DNA of 64,000 nucleotides from UBA5266 sp002411545 (GCA_028693085.1 JAQUWC010000002.1:1-64000), one strand, 5' to 3'. Positions 32,681-43,121 are shown, counted from the first letter of the stretch. The notes: generated by a model not told the origin, from the sequence alone. Numbers and translations are program-made.

Positions 32681-34198
32681 ATGGCTCTAACCTTAGAGAA
32701 CATCCTTTTACTTGGCTCTATATTATTATTTATAAGTTTATTAGCAGGTAAAACAGGATACAAATTAGGAGTCCCTACTTTGTTGCTATTCCTTTTGTTG
32801 GGCATGATTACCGGTACAGATGGATTAGGAATAGAAGTAAACAATCCAAATTCAGCATTAGCGATAGGGACGGTTGCCTTGTGCAGCATTTTGTTTTCCG
32901 GTGGAATGGACACTCACTTAAACGACATCAAACCCATAGCCGCACAAGGAGTGGTTTTGGCCACCTTAGGAGTTTTGTTGACAGCTTTTTTTGTCGGAGG
33001 ATTCATATATATTATTAGCAACTATTTTTCTATAGGCATTCATTTCACTTTTCTAGAGTCTATGCTCCTGGCATCGATTATGTCATCGACCGATTCAGCT
33101 TCGGTATTTTCCATACTAAGGGCTAAAAGCTTACGATTAAAACATAATTTAAAACCTACCTTAGAATTGGAAAGTGGAAGTAACGATCCCATGGCCTTCA
33201 TGCTTACTATTGTTTTCATTCAACTTATTCAAAGCCCTTTAGCACATAGTATAGGTCATGCCGTACTAGACTTTTTTATGCAAATGTCTATCGGTGCCTT
33301 GGGAGGATATGCTTTGGGCAAAATCTCCATATGGATTATCAATAGAATTGAACTCTTCAACGATTCTTTGTATTTGGTATTTATCGTTGCATGTGCCTTC
33401 TTCATTTATTCATTTATAAATTTCATACATGGAAATGGATTTTTAGCGGTATATGTCGGTGGATTGATTATTGGAAATCATAAATTCGTACACAAAAAAT
33501 CTATTATTAAATTCTTCGACGGCTTAACATGGTTAGCCCAAATCGTTTTGTTTTTGACCTTAGGATTATTGGTGAATCCCACTGAATTATTAAATCCGGA
33601 GGTATTTATCACCGGTCTGTTGGTAGGATTCTTCATGATTATTTTTGGCCGACCTTTATCTGTCTTGATATCCTTATTGCCCTTTCGGAAAATCCCATTC
33701 AATGCACGCATGTATATTTCTTGGGTAGGATTAAGAGGAGCCGTTCCCATCGTATTTGCCATGTACCCTTGGATTGCAGGCTTAGAGAATGCAAAATTAA
33801 TTTTCAATATTGTCTTTTTTATCACCATCATATCTTTAATCGTACAAGGAACAAGCGTGCCTTCTATGGCAAAAGTACTCCGAATTTTCGATCGCACAAA
33901 AGTGCCTAAACCCATTGATTTCCTCGATACAGACTTCTCTGATGCCACCAAATCCAGTTCTTGCGAAATTATTATTGATGAAAATGTATTGAAATTAGGT
34001 CATCGCATCATGGATATACCCTTCCCCGAAAAAACACTGGTAGTGATGCTTAAACGTGGAGAACATTATTTTATCCCTAACGGGAAAACAGAACTACATA
34101 AAGACGACAAACTTCTCATCATCACCGACGATAGAGATGCTGTATTAGAAACTTATCGACAGATAGGATTACAAAATGAGATTCCTCCTTTAGATTAA
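32681..34198 (+). CDS. NhaP2-type potassium/proton antiporter
   Basis: A 505-residue CPA1 antiporter with about 12 helices (residues 1-390). The ion-binding region reads SIMSSTDSASVFSIL and ELESGSNDPMAFMLT, the ND pair of the family, with SWVGLRGAVPIVFA in helix 10-11. A cytosolic C-terminal TrkA_C-like domain (about 425-500, ending LLIITDDRDAV) probably senses nucleotide or pH. Relatives such as NhaP2/CvrA exchange K+ for H+. It is encoded 95 bases after envC. Confidence 0.88.
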   Translation: MALTLENILLLGSILLFISLLAGKTGYKLGVPTLLLFLLLGMITGTDGLGIEVNNPNSALAIGTVALCSILFSGGMDTHLNDIKPIAAQGVVLATLGVLLTAFFVGGFIYIISNYFSIGIHFTFLESMLLASIMSSTDSASVFSILRAKSLRLKHNLKPTLELESGSNDPMAFMLTIVFIQLIQSPLAHSIGHAVLDFFMQMSIGALGGYALGKISIWIINRIELFNDSLYLVFIVACAFFIYSFINFIHGNGFLAVYVGGLIIGNHKFVHKKSIIKFFDGLTWLAQIVLFLTLGLLVNPTELLNPEVFITGLLVGFFMIIFGRPLSVLISLLPFRKIPFNARMYISWVGLRGAVPIVFAMYPWIAGLENAKLIFNIVFFITIISLIVQGTSVPSMAKVLRIFDRTKVPKPIDFLDTDFSDATKSSSCEIIIDENVLKLGHRIMDIPFPEKTLVVMLKRGEHYFIPNGKTELHKDDKLLIITDDRDAVLETYRQIGLQNEIPPLD

Positions 34199-34220
34199 GG
34201 TTTTGATTAATAAGCTTTTT

Positions 34221-37200
34221 ATGGCTAAATCAACTGTTTATAATATCCTCTTAATCCTTTTGGTATTAACCGGATTTATGAATATACATTCTACAAAAGC
34301 TCAATCACTTTCTAATCAAGGCGTGAAACACATCGTTTTTGAATCGGATACTTTATACATAGATTCTTTGTCAATTGTACCCGGCAGCTTCCAAATAATG
34401 GAATTAGATACAAATGACTATGTGTTATATGAATCGAAAGCTTTATTGATTTTAAAAAATAAATCTTACATCGGCAAACCTCTCCTGATAACCTACCGGC
34501 GACTGCCCTATCGTATTCATAAAACATTTGTGCATAAGGATACAAGCATGATTGAGGCTGATTTATATGATCCGGTAAATCCATTTATGGTAAACGAGAT
34601 AGGCAATGACCCGTTATTACAATTTTCGGATGCTTCTCTGCAAAGTTCAGGTAGTTTATCCCGAGGCATTTCGATAGGAAATAATCAAGACATGGGCATA
34701 CAATCCAATTTAAACTTGCAATTAGCCGGCAAGCTTTCTGAAGAAGTAGAAATTCTAGCTAACATCACCGACCAAAACATCCCTTTTCAACCGGAAGGAA
34801 ATACGCGACAGATTCAGGAATTCGATAAAATTTTTATCCAACTTAACTACAAAGATCGCCTTACTTTGTGGGCCGGCGACATTGAAGACAAATCAAAAGG
34901 AAGCTATTTTATGCGTTTTACTAAAAAAGGACAAGGCTTAATGGGCGACGTCTTTGCCACATCTGAAACAAAAAAGAAAGATACCCTATCCTATCACGTA
35001 CACTTCAGCGGGGCCGTGGCTAAAGGAAACTTTCGCAGACAGTCTCTGCTTGCCATTGAAGGGAATCAAGGCCCCTATCAACTCTATGGAGAAAATCAAG
35101 AGAGTTTTATTATTATCCTTTCCGGTTCGGAACGTATATATATTGATGGCAAATTGTTAACACGGGGACAAGATGCCGATTATGTCATTAATTATAATTC
35201 GGGAGAAATCACCTTTACAGCTAAACAACCCATCACCAAAGACAAACGTATCGTAGCCGAATTCGAATACTCCGACCAAAACTATATACGCACTTTATCA
35301 CATATAGGGACTGAAATCAATCATGAAAAGTGGAATGCTTATTTTCACTTTTACAATGAACAAGATATGAAATACCAATCTAATCAATTAGACTTAAATA
35401 ACGAGAACATCACCTTTTTAAAACAAATAGGCAATCAGATTAACAATGCCTATTATCCGTATATGGACAGCGTGGGATTTCAAGCTCATGAGGTAATGTA
35501 TAAACAAGTCGATACCTTGATTAATGGCATATTATACGATTCTGTATACGTTTATTCCACCCATCCCGACAGTGCGGTGTATCGTTTAAAATTTACCTTG
35601 GTCGGCGAAGGCAAAGGAAATTATGTTCTCACCCAATCTTCTGTAAACGGTAGGGTTTATGCTTGGGTAGCACCGATAAACAACCAAGCACAAGGAAATT
35701 ATGAACCAATTATCTTGTTAATTACACCCAAACGTACACAAATGTATAATGCCGGTTTTAATTATACTTTCGCTAAAAACACTTCCATACATTTCGAAAC
35801 AGCCCTCTCTAATAACGACCTTAACACCTTTTCACACATAGGCAATACACAAAACATAGGCTTGGGAATGCGTTTGGCTTTAAAAAACACTCTTTTATTT
35901 CCTGCTAAAAATAAACTCTTACCCATAGAAAAAAGATGGAAACTCCACTCTTCCTTATATTATGAAACCAAAAACAAATGGTTCGATTATATTGAAAACT
36001 ACCGTGATGTAGAATTTGTCCGTAATTTCAATCTGGCAGATTCCATGCTGCATGCCACGGAACATTATTGCGGTATCAATTTTACTTTTTCACAGCTCAA
36101 AACAGGACATATCGGATGGACAAGCAATGTGTTTTTTATCCCGGAATACAAATGGCACGCCATTCAAAACCAACTTATCAGCAATTTAAGGCTAAAAGCT
36201 TATATCCTACAGATTGATGCCTCACTCTTACATACAACATCACTGAACGATAAATCGGTGTTCTTGAAGCATCGAGAAGTCGTTAGCCGTAGGTTCCCCT
36301 ATTTCGAAATCGGGTTACAGGAACAAATGGAATACAATCAATTCACTCATCAGGATACAATCTCGGCTATGAGTCACGCATTTAATGAAATCGCATTGTT
36401 TATAAAGCAAAACGATAGTCTAAGCCGCAACTTTAAATATATATTGCAGTACAGCAACCGTATAGACCATGCTGTCATCAACGAGCACTTCGGGGTTTCG
36501 GCCATAGCCAATCATCTAACAGCAGGCATAGACTTTTTGAAATATGCCAACCATCCCTTGCGTTTTACTTTATCATATAGAAATTTACACTATAAAGACA
36601 GCTTAGCCGTCACACAAGCACCCGAAAATACTTTGCTGGCAAACGTGGATTATCAAGGTCAATTCTTGAATGGAGCCCTGGTTTTGGGGGTGTTCTATGA
36701 ATTAGGCTCGGGCATGGAACAGAAAAATGCTTACACCTATATTAAAGTTGCCAATCAACAGGGCAGATATCAATGGATAGATTACAACGGGAACGGTATA
36801 GAAGAATTAGATGAATTTGAAATAGCTATTTACAAAGATCAAGCAAATTATGTACGCATATGGCTAATTTCCAACGAATATATCAAAACATATACAAATA
36901 AACTCACTCAAAACCTGCATCTCCGTCCGGCAGCCATTTGGTATAATAAAAAAGGATTTAAAAAATTTATGTCTCGTTTTTCCAACCAAACAACCTATCA
37001 AACCCAGTTAAAACAAACTGCTTCTGATTTTATTTCAACCATGAATCCTTTTTATTCGAATTTGAACGATACTTCCTTGGTATCTACCATGATGCATTTC
37101 AGAAATGCTTTTTCATTCAATCAGAGCGATGCCATATGGGGCTTAGACCTTATTTATACCCAAAGCAAAAATAAAATATTAAGTGTTAACGGATTCGAAT

Positions 37201-37727
37201 CTGCAGAGGGTAAAGAATGGCAATTTTCCGGACGTTGGCGAATCATCCCTGATGTTACCTTAAAACTCACCTATTACCATGCCCTGAATGGGAAAAACAC
37301 CGTATACTTCGCACTTAAAAATTACCGTATATTGAGCAATACATTGGAACCCATCCTAAGCTATCAATATAACAATCGCTTAACGACTAGTATTACCTAT
37401 GCATATATACAAAAAATAAACACCTTAGGTGTTGAACGAAGTTTTACGCATAAACTGTCAACCGAAGTCAATTATCGCATGCCCAAACGAGGCTCTTTCC
37501 TCACACAACTCAGCTATTATCACATCCGATATAAAGGAGAAACTTCCGCTCCGGCTGCTTTTGAAATGCTCCAAACATTACAAAACGGACACAATGGAGT
37601 GTGTAACATCACCTATCAAACCACTTTACTTAAAAACTTGCAGTTAAATGTTATGTATGAAGGAAGAATCTCATCAAACCTTCCGATGATACATAGCGGA
37701 AGCCTCGAAATAAGAGCCTATTTTTAA
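34221..37727 (+). CDS. Very large outer-membrane beta-barrel-like protein of unknown function
   Basis: A 1168-residue exported protein. The signal peptide ends near STKAQ. The N-terminal ~120 residues look like small beta-domains. A conserved block follows, with SSGSLSRGISIGNNQDMG, NLNLQLAGKL and PFQPEGNTRQIQEFDK. From about 500 to the end the sequence is rich in aromatic-alternating strands with tight turns and finishes GSLEIRAYF, as in outer-membrane barrels. Uncharacterised homologues of similar layout are familiar from Bacteroidetes genomes. The frame is open from a TTG at 34203, but the ATG at 34221 gives the better signal peptide. It lies just behind the antiporter gene. Confidence 0.7.
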   Translation: MAKSTVYNILLILLVLTGFMNIHSTKAQSLSNQGVKHIVFESDTLYIDSLSIVPGSFQIMELDTNDYVLYESKALLILKNKSYIGKPLLITYRRLPYRIHKTFVHKDTSMIEADLYDPVNPFMVNEIGNDPLLQFSDASLQSSGSLSRGISIGNNQDMGIQSNLNLQLAGKLSEEVEILANITDQNIPFQPEGNTRQIQEFDKIFIQLNYKDRLTLWAGDIEDKSKGSYFMRFTKKGQGLMGDVFATSETKKKDTLSYHVHFSGAVAKGNFRRQSLLAIEGNQGPYQLYGENQESFIIILSGSERIYIDGKLLTRGQDADYVINYNSGEITFTAKQPITKDKRIVAEFEYSDQNYIRTLSHIGTEINHEKWNAYFHFYNEQDMKYQSNQLDLNNENITFLKQIGNQINNAYYPYMDSVGFQAHEVMYKQVDTLINGILYDSVYVYSTHPDSAVYRLKFTLVGEGKGNYVLTQSSVNGRVYAWVAPINNQAQGNYEPIILLITPKRTQMYNAGFNYTFAKNTSIHFETALSNNDLNTFSHIGNTQNIGLGMRLALKNTLLFPAKNKLLPIEKRWKLHSSLYYETKNKWFDYIENYRDVEFVRNFNLADSMLHATEHYCGINFTFSQLKTGHIGWTSNVFFIPEYKWHAIQNQLISNLRLKAYILQIDASLLHTTSLNDKSVFLKHREVVSRRFPYFEIGLQEQMEYNQFTHQDTISAMSHAFNEIALFIKQNDSLSRNFKYILQYSNRIDHAVINEHFGVSAIANHLTAGIDFLKYANHPLRFTLSYRNLHYKDSLAVTQAPENTLLANVDYQGQFLNGALVLGVFYELGSGMEQKNAYTYIKVANQQGRYQWIDYNGNGIEELDEFEIAIYKDQANYVRIWLISNEYIKTYTNKLTQNLHLRPAAIWYNKKGFKKFMSRFSNQTTYQTQLKQTASDFISTMNPFYSNLNDTSLVSTMMHFRNAFSFNQSDAIWGLDLIYTQSKNKILSVNGFESAEGKEWQFSGRWRIIPDVTLKLTYYHALNGKNTVYFALKNYRILSNTLEPILSYQYNNRLTTSITYAYIQKINTLGVERSFTHKLSTEVNYRMPKRGSFLTQLSYYHIRYKGETSAPAAFEMLQTLQNGHNGVCNITYQTTLLKNLQLNVMYEGRISSNLPMIHSGSLEIRAYF

Positions 37728-37812
37728 ACCCAGTTTAATCATCTCCGAAAATTTTCAACTACGACTCGAACATAAAAATTCGATTCCGATTTGGATTACT
37801 GACTTCTTTAAG

Positions 37813-38568
37813 GTATTTCTATATTTTGTTAATGCAAATACGGGTTATGCAGCCGGATTTGATGTAGACAATGATGCTGTTTTAATGAAAACTACCGATG
37901 GGGGTGAAAATTGGGTATCGAAAACATCAGGAATCGGTGGTTATCTTAATTCCGTGTATTTTCTGAACGCTGATACTGGTTATGTCGTTGGATTTAATGA
38001 TTTTAATTCTTCAGGCATTATTTATAAAACTGTTAACGGGGGAAATAATTGGACATTACAAAAAAGTATGGAAGAAACATACTTATGGGATGTGAAATTT
38101 CCCGAGACGAACATAGGATATGCGGTCGGTTCCAATGAAAACGGCAACGGATTAATATTAAAGACGATAGATGGTGGACTTAATTGGGTTCAACAAAATT
38201 GTGAAAGTGATGAGGAACTCTTATCCGTTTGTTTTGTTAATAAAAACATAGGTTATACGGTAGGTTATGAATCGAAGGTTTTTAAAACCACCAACGGTGG
38301 GGGAGCTCCTGATAACATCCAATCCCATATGGAAGAAGCCATAAATATATATCCCAATCCTGCAAGTAATCAATTAACGATAGAAAATACAAACTCTCTG
38401 ATTCGAAGCATCCGACTCTACGACCTCTCTGGAAAAACCATACAAAAGGTATCGAATATTAACCAATATCAAATTACCATTCCCTTATCCGAAGTTCAGC
38501 AAGGACTTTACTTCATCAGTGTTACTTGCGATGAAGGTGTTTTAACAAAGAAGGTGATTGTTCGATAA
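37813..38568 (+). pseudogene. 5'-truncated T9SS-exported beta-propeller (Ycf48/BNR-like) gene
   Basis: The clear coding signal starts before any start codon. VFLYFVNANTGYAAGFD (from 37813) is a normal propeller-blade strand, but the first ATG in frame is 37885 and the frame is closed at 37711-37713. The remaining part has blades with the WxxxxS...DTGYVVG and KT(T/V)DGGENW pattern, then YPNPASNQLTIEN and a complete T9SS sorting domain ending KKVIVR. No signal peptide can be found, so the protein could not be exported as is. It is probably a gene that lost its 5' part; use of 37885 as a start would give a 227-residue product of doubtful function. Confidence 0.7.
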
Positions 38569-38573
38569 AACAT

Positions 38574-39476
38574 TTAAGTTTTCATTCTCAATTTCAATGC
38601 CGAAAAAATGGTGTCGGGATTGAGATGAAATACACTGGCCATTTCACCGGCCATGCAATAACCGCAGTATTCACAGATATTCAAAGCCTCGAGCGGACAG
38701 CCTTCCACACGAGTCTTGTCGGGAAGTATAAAATTCGTTATCCAGCAGTATTTCTTAAATATATTGGTTTTCATCTTCTTTAATCCAGAAACGGAATTCA
38801 TAACGGGATATCCGGCTTTCTTCATACCTATGATAAGGTCGATTACTTCCTTTCGTTTGTTCCAATCTAAAAACAAAGGGTCGGGTGCTAAGGAAGAAGG
38901 GGTATAAAAATTCAAGGAGATGGAATGTATATGTGGATTTTCTTTGGTAAAACGAATGGTTTCTTCTACAGAATTATAATTCTTGCTATTAATAACCATA
39001 TTTACACTTAAAGCTTTCTGTTTGCTTTCAGCTATATTTTTACACAAACGCTCGAAAACTCCTTTTCCGCGTATTTCATCGTGATAGGCTCCCAAACCGT
39101 CGAGGCTTACCCATATGGAATCGGCTTTCAGGTGGGTAAAGGTAAATTGTGCGTTGGTGGTAACGGTAGTAGAAAAGAAACCGATTTCTTTTGCCAAATC
39201 TATTAAATCGTTGATATTGTATTGGCCGTCATTCCACATCATGGGTTCACCCCCCTCAAAATCAACGAAACGAGAACCTAAACGGTGGGAATACCTTAAT
39301 TCATCTTCGATTTCTTTATAGGTTTTCCGCCGGGGTTGGGCATGATTGTATACCGCACAATGTTTACAGGATAAATTACATTCGTCGGTAATAAAAAGAA
39401 CGGTCTGCAAAGGACGTTTTCTTCCGAAAAACCTCGCTTTTATATACCAAAATCCCAAATAAATCAATTGTTTCAT
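38574..39476 (-). CDS. Radical SAM protein with C-terminal cysteine cluster
   Basis: A 300-residue radical SAM enzyme. The [4Fe-4S] motif is CNLSCKHC (C33, C37, C40), followed by FEGGEPMM and a TTNAQ strand. A second set of cysteines near the C-terminus (KYCWITNF, EGCPLEALNICEYCGYC) could bind an auxiliary cluster. The first ~25 residues are hydrophobic and basic, possibly membrane-associated. The layout resembles HpnH-like proteins, but no hopanoid genes are nearby, so the substrate is unknown. Its promoter-like motif is at 39496-39503. Confidence 0.85.
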   Translation of the reverse strand: MKQLIYLGFWYIKARFFGRKRPLQTVLFITDECNLSCKHCAVYNHAQPRRKTYKEIEDELRYSHRLGSRFVDFEGGEPMMWNDGQYNINDLIDLAKEIGFFSTTVTTNAQFTFTHLKADSIWVSLDGLGAYHDEIRGKGVFERLCKNIAESKQKALSVNMVINSKNYNSVEETIRFTKENPHIHSISLNFYTPSSLAPDPLFLDWNKRKEVIDLIIGMKKAGYPVMNSVSGLKKMKTNIFKKYCWITNFILPDKTRVEGCPLEALNICEYCGYCMAGEMASVFHLNPDTIFSALKLRMKT

Positions 39477-39495
39477 CTTATAAATATATATGTTG

Positions 39496-39503
39496 CAAAG
39501 GTA
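39496..39503 (-). promoter_or_regulatory. Bacteroidetes -7 promoter element of the radical SAM gene
   Basis: On the minus strand TACCTTTG followed by CA, 19 bases upstream of the start codon. Confidence 0.55.
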
Positions 39504-39569
39504 GTAAATAAATAAAACATAGCAGGTGTAAAACGAAAACGATTCAATATGTAGATATCAAATTTTGTG

Positions 39570-39577
39570 TAAATTTG
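39570..39577 (+). promoter_or_regulatory. Bacteroidetes -7 promoter element of comEC
   Basis: TAAATTTG followed by CAC, 40 bases before the start at 39618. Confidence 0.6.
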
Positions 39578-39617
39578 CACAAATTTATTTGAAATTATGA
39601 ATTAAAACGAACGCACT

Positions 39618-41720
39618 ATGTTTTCGTGGAGTAAATATCCCTTTTTAAGGATATTTAGTATGTATGTTTGTGGTATTCTACTTGCTTTTACGTTTTGTAG
39701 AACACTCACGATTCCCCCATTTGCCGGTATCATTATTAGCCTGAGTGGTTTATGTTTACTGTTATTGTTTCATACTAAAACATCCTATAAACATCGATTT
39801 CGTTACGGGTTCCTTCTTTACATACTTATGGTTTGGATGGGATATCATAATACGCAAACGTGTATCCATCATTGCCTTCCGCCTTCCTCTTTCGGGGAAA
39901 CTACACACAAAGTGGCCATCCTAACCCAAGTAAAAGAAATCCCGTTCTTAAAAGAAAATTCGATTAAATTATGCCTGAATGTTGAACATTATAACATTGA
40001 TACAACATGGCATCTTGCTAACTTTTCAATGATTATATATGTACAGCGCGACGAAGATGCTGAAAATCTGCAGTATGGCGACCGCGTGCTCTTTTACGTA
40101 GATCCAAACTTTATTCATTCGCCTAAAAATCCGGAAGAGTTTAACTATAAGCGCTATTTAGCCACTAAAAATATATATTTACATGCCTATGCTTCGAAAA
40201 ATGATTGGCAACTCCTCAGTCGTAAACACGGCAATCGATTAAAATATCACGCAGCACAACTTCAAAAAAAAATGTTACACATACTGGATAGCAGCCTTCT
40301 TCAACACGATGAAAAGGCAATCATTGCAGCTATTTTACTAGGAGCTGACGATAAAATGGATGCCGAACTAATACAATCTTTTACAACTGCAGGACTGAAT
40401 CATGTGTTATGTGTATCGGGTTTACATGTCGGTATAATCTATATGATATTTAACTATCTGCTATTTTTTTTACGTAAAAACAGAGGACAAAAGACTGTTA
40501 AAGCTTGCCTAATCTTAGGTATAATTTGGTTTTATGCTTGTCTGACAGGTTTATCTCCATCTGTGATTAGATCAGCAAGTATGTTTAGTTTTTTTACATT
40601 CGCTCAAATTATTCAAAGAAAAGCAAATACATACAACAGTTTATTATCATCACTCGTACTCCTTACCTTAGGCAATCCTTTGGTTATTTTTGATATGGGC
40701 TTGCAATTATCTTATTTAGCGGTGTTTGGCATACTCTATCTACACAGTACAATCAGCACAATTTTGCCAATAAAAAACAAAGTTCTAAGCTATTTTTGGA
40801 ATATAATTGGCGTATCCATAGCCGCTCAACTGTTTACATTTCCCCTATCGATATATTATTTTCATCAATTTCCTACTTATTTCCTATTAGCTAATCCGTC
40901 CATTATTTGTATTATCCCGATTCTCATTGGAATGAGTATACTATTGTCGGTATTTTCTTTCTGGCCGTGGGCCTATGATGGGTTGGCAAAACTGTTACAT
41001 ATATTGCTTTCTTATATGAATACTTTGATTCATACGATAGAATTATTTCCTTTTGCGAGTTTGCAAATATATCTATCCTTTGGGCAAATGCTTTGTTTAT
41101 ACCTAATAATTATTGTCTTTTTATCCGGTATATGGTATAAAAATAAAACAGCATTAGGCATAGTTTTAAGCGGATTGATAGTCTTTTCTACCGTGGACCT
41201 TATACAATATACTATTAATCTACGTCATAAAGAAATTATTTTTTACTCTCTCCCTGAAGGGATACTTATCGACTGTATAGACGGACAACATTGCTACGTA
41301 ATGGGTGATAGTTTGGCCTTGACACATAAAAAAAACATGAATTATCATGTACAAAACCATCGCATCAAACATCGTATTAAAAGTTACACCCCTATAAACT
41401 CCCATACTGAAAGTAAGATTTATTGGAAATTCAACAACTTTATCTCCTTTGGAGGAAAAAATATCTTAATTATTAATGATAAAATCTATCAAATAAATTA
41501 CGATAGTACTTCTCTAAAGATCAACTATCTACTTATTGATGATAATCCGTCTATACAAATAAAAAAGTTATCAAGCTATATTAACCCTGAATGCATTATC
41601 TTTAGCCCTCGTAATTCGGCTTATCGCATACAAGCTTGGGAAAAAGAATGCATGGCACTGCATCAAGCGTTTCATTCCTTACAACAAGGAGCATTAAAAA
41701 TCCCTCTTGAGCAGCCATAA
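39618..41720 (+). CDS. ComEC/Rec2-family DNA uptake channel protein
   Basis: A 700-residue polytopic membrane protein. An N-terminal DUF4131-like region (about 1-200) is followed by the competence domain (about 215-500) with AIIAAILLGADDKMD, TAGLNHVLCVSGLHVGI and TGLSPSVIRSASMF. The C-terminal part (about 530-700) is where a metallo-beta-lactamase-like domain sits in longer homologues. Here the HxHxDH motif is not visible, so it is degenerate or absent, as in many Bacteroidetes. Role: passage of single-stranded DNA across the inner membrane, if the organism is competent. Confidence 0.88.
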   Translation: MFSWSKYPFLRIFSMYVCGILLAFTFCRTLTIPPFAGIIISLSGLCLLLLFHTKTSYKHRFRYGFLLYILMVWMGYHNTQTCIHHCLPPSSFGETTHKVAILTQVKEIPFLKENSIKLCLNVEHYNIDTTWHLANFSMIIYVQRDEDAENLQYGDRVLFYVDPNFIHSPKNPEEFNYKRYLATKNIYLHAYASKNDWQLLSRKHGNRLKYHAAQLQKKMLHILDSSLLQHDEKAIIAAILLGADDKMDAELIQSFTTAGLNHVLCVSGLHVGIIYMIFNYLLFFLRKNRGQKTVKACLILGIIWFYACLTGLSPSVIRSASMFSFFTFAQIIQRKANTYNSLLSSLVLLTLGNPLVIFDMGLQLSYLAVFGILYLHSTISTILPIKNKVLSYFWNIIGVSIAAQLFTFPLSIYYFHQFPTYFLLANPSIICIIPILIGMSILLSVFSFWPWAYDGLAKLLHILLSYMNTLIHTIELFPFASLQIYLSFGQMLCLYLIIIVFLSGIWYKNKTALGIVLSGLIVFSTVDLIQYTINLRHKEIIFYSLPEGILIDCIDGQHCYVMGDSLALTHKKNMNYHVQNHRIKHRIKSYTPINSHTESKIYWKFNNFISFGGKNILIINDKIYQINYDSTSLKINYLLIDDNPSIQIKKLSSYINPECIIFSPRNSAYRIQAWEKECMALHQAFHSLQQGALKIPLEQP

Positions 41721-41749
41721 AAAAAGGAACCATTCTTTCGAATGATTCC
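41721..41749 (-). terminator. Terminator hairpin between comEC and the convergent nuclease-family gene
   Basis: GGAACCATTC (41726-41735) pairs with GAATGATTCC (41740-41749) with one mismatch and a 4-base loop. On the minus strand it is followed by seven T, so it suits the minus-strand gene that ends at 41922. It may also slow plus-strand transcription after comEC. Confidence 0.65.
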
Positions 41750-41921
41750 CAAACAAACAAATTATACAAACCTAATTTTTATGAGTCTTTATTTTCTCTA
41801 TATATATTTACAATAACCTTGCCAAACAAAGCTTTTTTCAAAAACAACTTTTAATTATTCAATCGTCATAATCTGCACTATTCAAATTGTTTAAAAAATA
41901 TTTTAATTATTTTTAAGTTTA

Positions 41922-42989
41922 TTATTGGCAAAACACATCCAAATAGACCGGCAAATGATCCGAAAACCCCTGCTGAAATTTCATGCCATGATAGCTTCGA
42001 TAGGGTTTCACTCCCATATATTTCTCATCCGTTTGAAGCAAAAAGGGGGCATCAAAAATTAGTGCTTTTCTTTTGATTTGCCATGCATTCTGCTTTGATA
42101 ACATAGCAGACGAAACCATAATTTGGTCGAATATACTCCAATGTTGAGCATATTTATGCGTACCTATATTATTTTGTGAAACATAAGGATACATCATATT
42201 TAACAATTCATTCGTCCTTAAAGAATCGGGATGAAAGCGTATTTTTAAATAGGTAGATACACTTTCATCGCGAGGTTCGTCGTTAAAATCGCCCATGACA
42301 ACAATGGCCGCATGCGGATTCATAAGCAAGATGGAGTTCAAATGTGAATACAATAATTTGGCTACATTTATTCTTTTTATTTGACTTTCTGCATACCCGG
42401 AATAACGGGAAGGCCAATGATTCACAAACAAGTGTAAAGTATCCTTTCGTTTATGAGGCAACACTCCCTTGATGTATAGAATATCTCGTGTAGGTATCGG
42501 CCTTAAAAAAGTATCAACAACGGCTATGGCTTGCGTATATACGATGTCGAACTTATCGGGACGATACAATAAAGCAACATCAATGCCTCTTTCATCTGGC
42601 GAATCGAAATGTATGTATGCATAGGTATAACTTGCTAAGGGAGAATCATACACTAACTTCTTGATTACATTTTCATTTTCTACTTCGCACACGCCTACTA
42701 ATTCAGGCGCTTCCCACCCTCCCATGGCTAATATGACTTTTGCCAACTGAGCTATTTTGATATGTAACCTACTTTTATACCAACGCCTAATTCCATCGGG
42801 CGTAAACTCATCATCCATAGTTAAACTATCGTTCTCAGGATCAAACAAGTTTTCGAGATTATAAAAACACAAACGCAAGGTATTTTTGTTTCTTTCCCTG
42901 TCGTCGAAATCTGTTTGTGCCAAGGAAATGGGAAATACTATGGCAACAAGTACCGTAATTAATATGATTTGCAGTTTCTCCTTTTTCAT
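41922..42989 (-). CDS. Exported endonuclease/exonuclease/phosphatase-family protein
   Basis: A 355-residue EEP-fold protein. The signal peptide covers about residues 1-24 (ending SLAQ). Fold motifs include CFYNLENLFD (NLEN, metal-site strand), GVCEVEN (catalytic Glu), VNHWPSR, VVMGDFNDEP (GDFN) and SDHLPVY (catalytic His near the C-terminus). All catalytic positions seem intact. The substrate may be extracellular nucleic acid or a phosphoester. It is monocistronic with a promoter at 43013-43020. Confidence 0.88.
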   Translation of the reverse strand: MKKEKLQIILITVLVAIVFPISLAQTDFDDRERNKNTLRLCFYNLENLFDPENDSLTMDDEFTPDGIRRWYKSRLHIKIAQLAKVILAMGGWEAPELVGVCEVENENVIKKLVYDSPLASYTYAYIHFDSPDERGIDVALLYRPDKFDIVYTQAIAVVDTFLRPIPTRDILYIKGVLPHKRKDTLHLFVNHWPSRYSGYAESQIKRINVAKLLYSHLNSILLMNPHAAIVVMGDFNDEPRDESVSTYLKIRFHPDSLRTNELLNMMYPYVSQNNIGTHKYAQHWSIFDQIMVSSAMLSKQNAWQIKRKALIFDAPFLLQTDEKYMGVKPYRSYHGMKFQQGFSDHLPVYLDVFCQ

Positions 42990-43012
42990 GTTTTAAAATT
43001 TCAAAGTTTTGG

Positions 43013-43020
43013 CAAAAGTA
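43013..43020 (-). promoter_or_regulatory. Bacteroidetes -7 promoter element of the EEP-family gene
   Basis: On the minus strand TACTTTTG followed by CC, 23 bases upstream of the start at 42989. Confidence 0.6.
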
Positions 43021-43121
43021 GTCAATTTTTATTATTCGGAAAATCTCTATTTTGAAAATCTCCATAATCCGATAATGATAAAACGAATCTTCTATATGAT
43101 CAGCAGCTTATAATTACTCTT

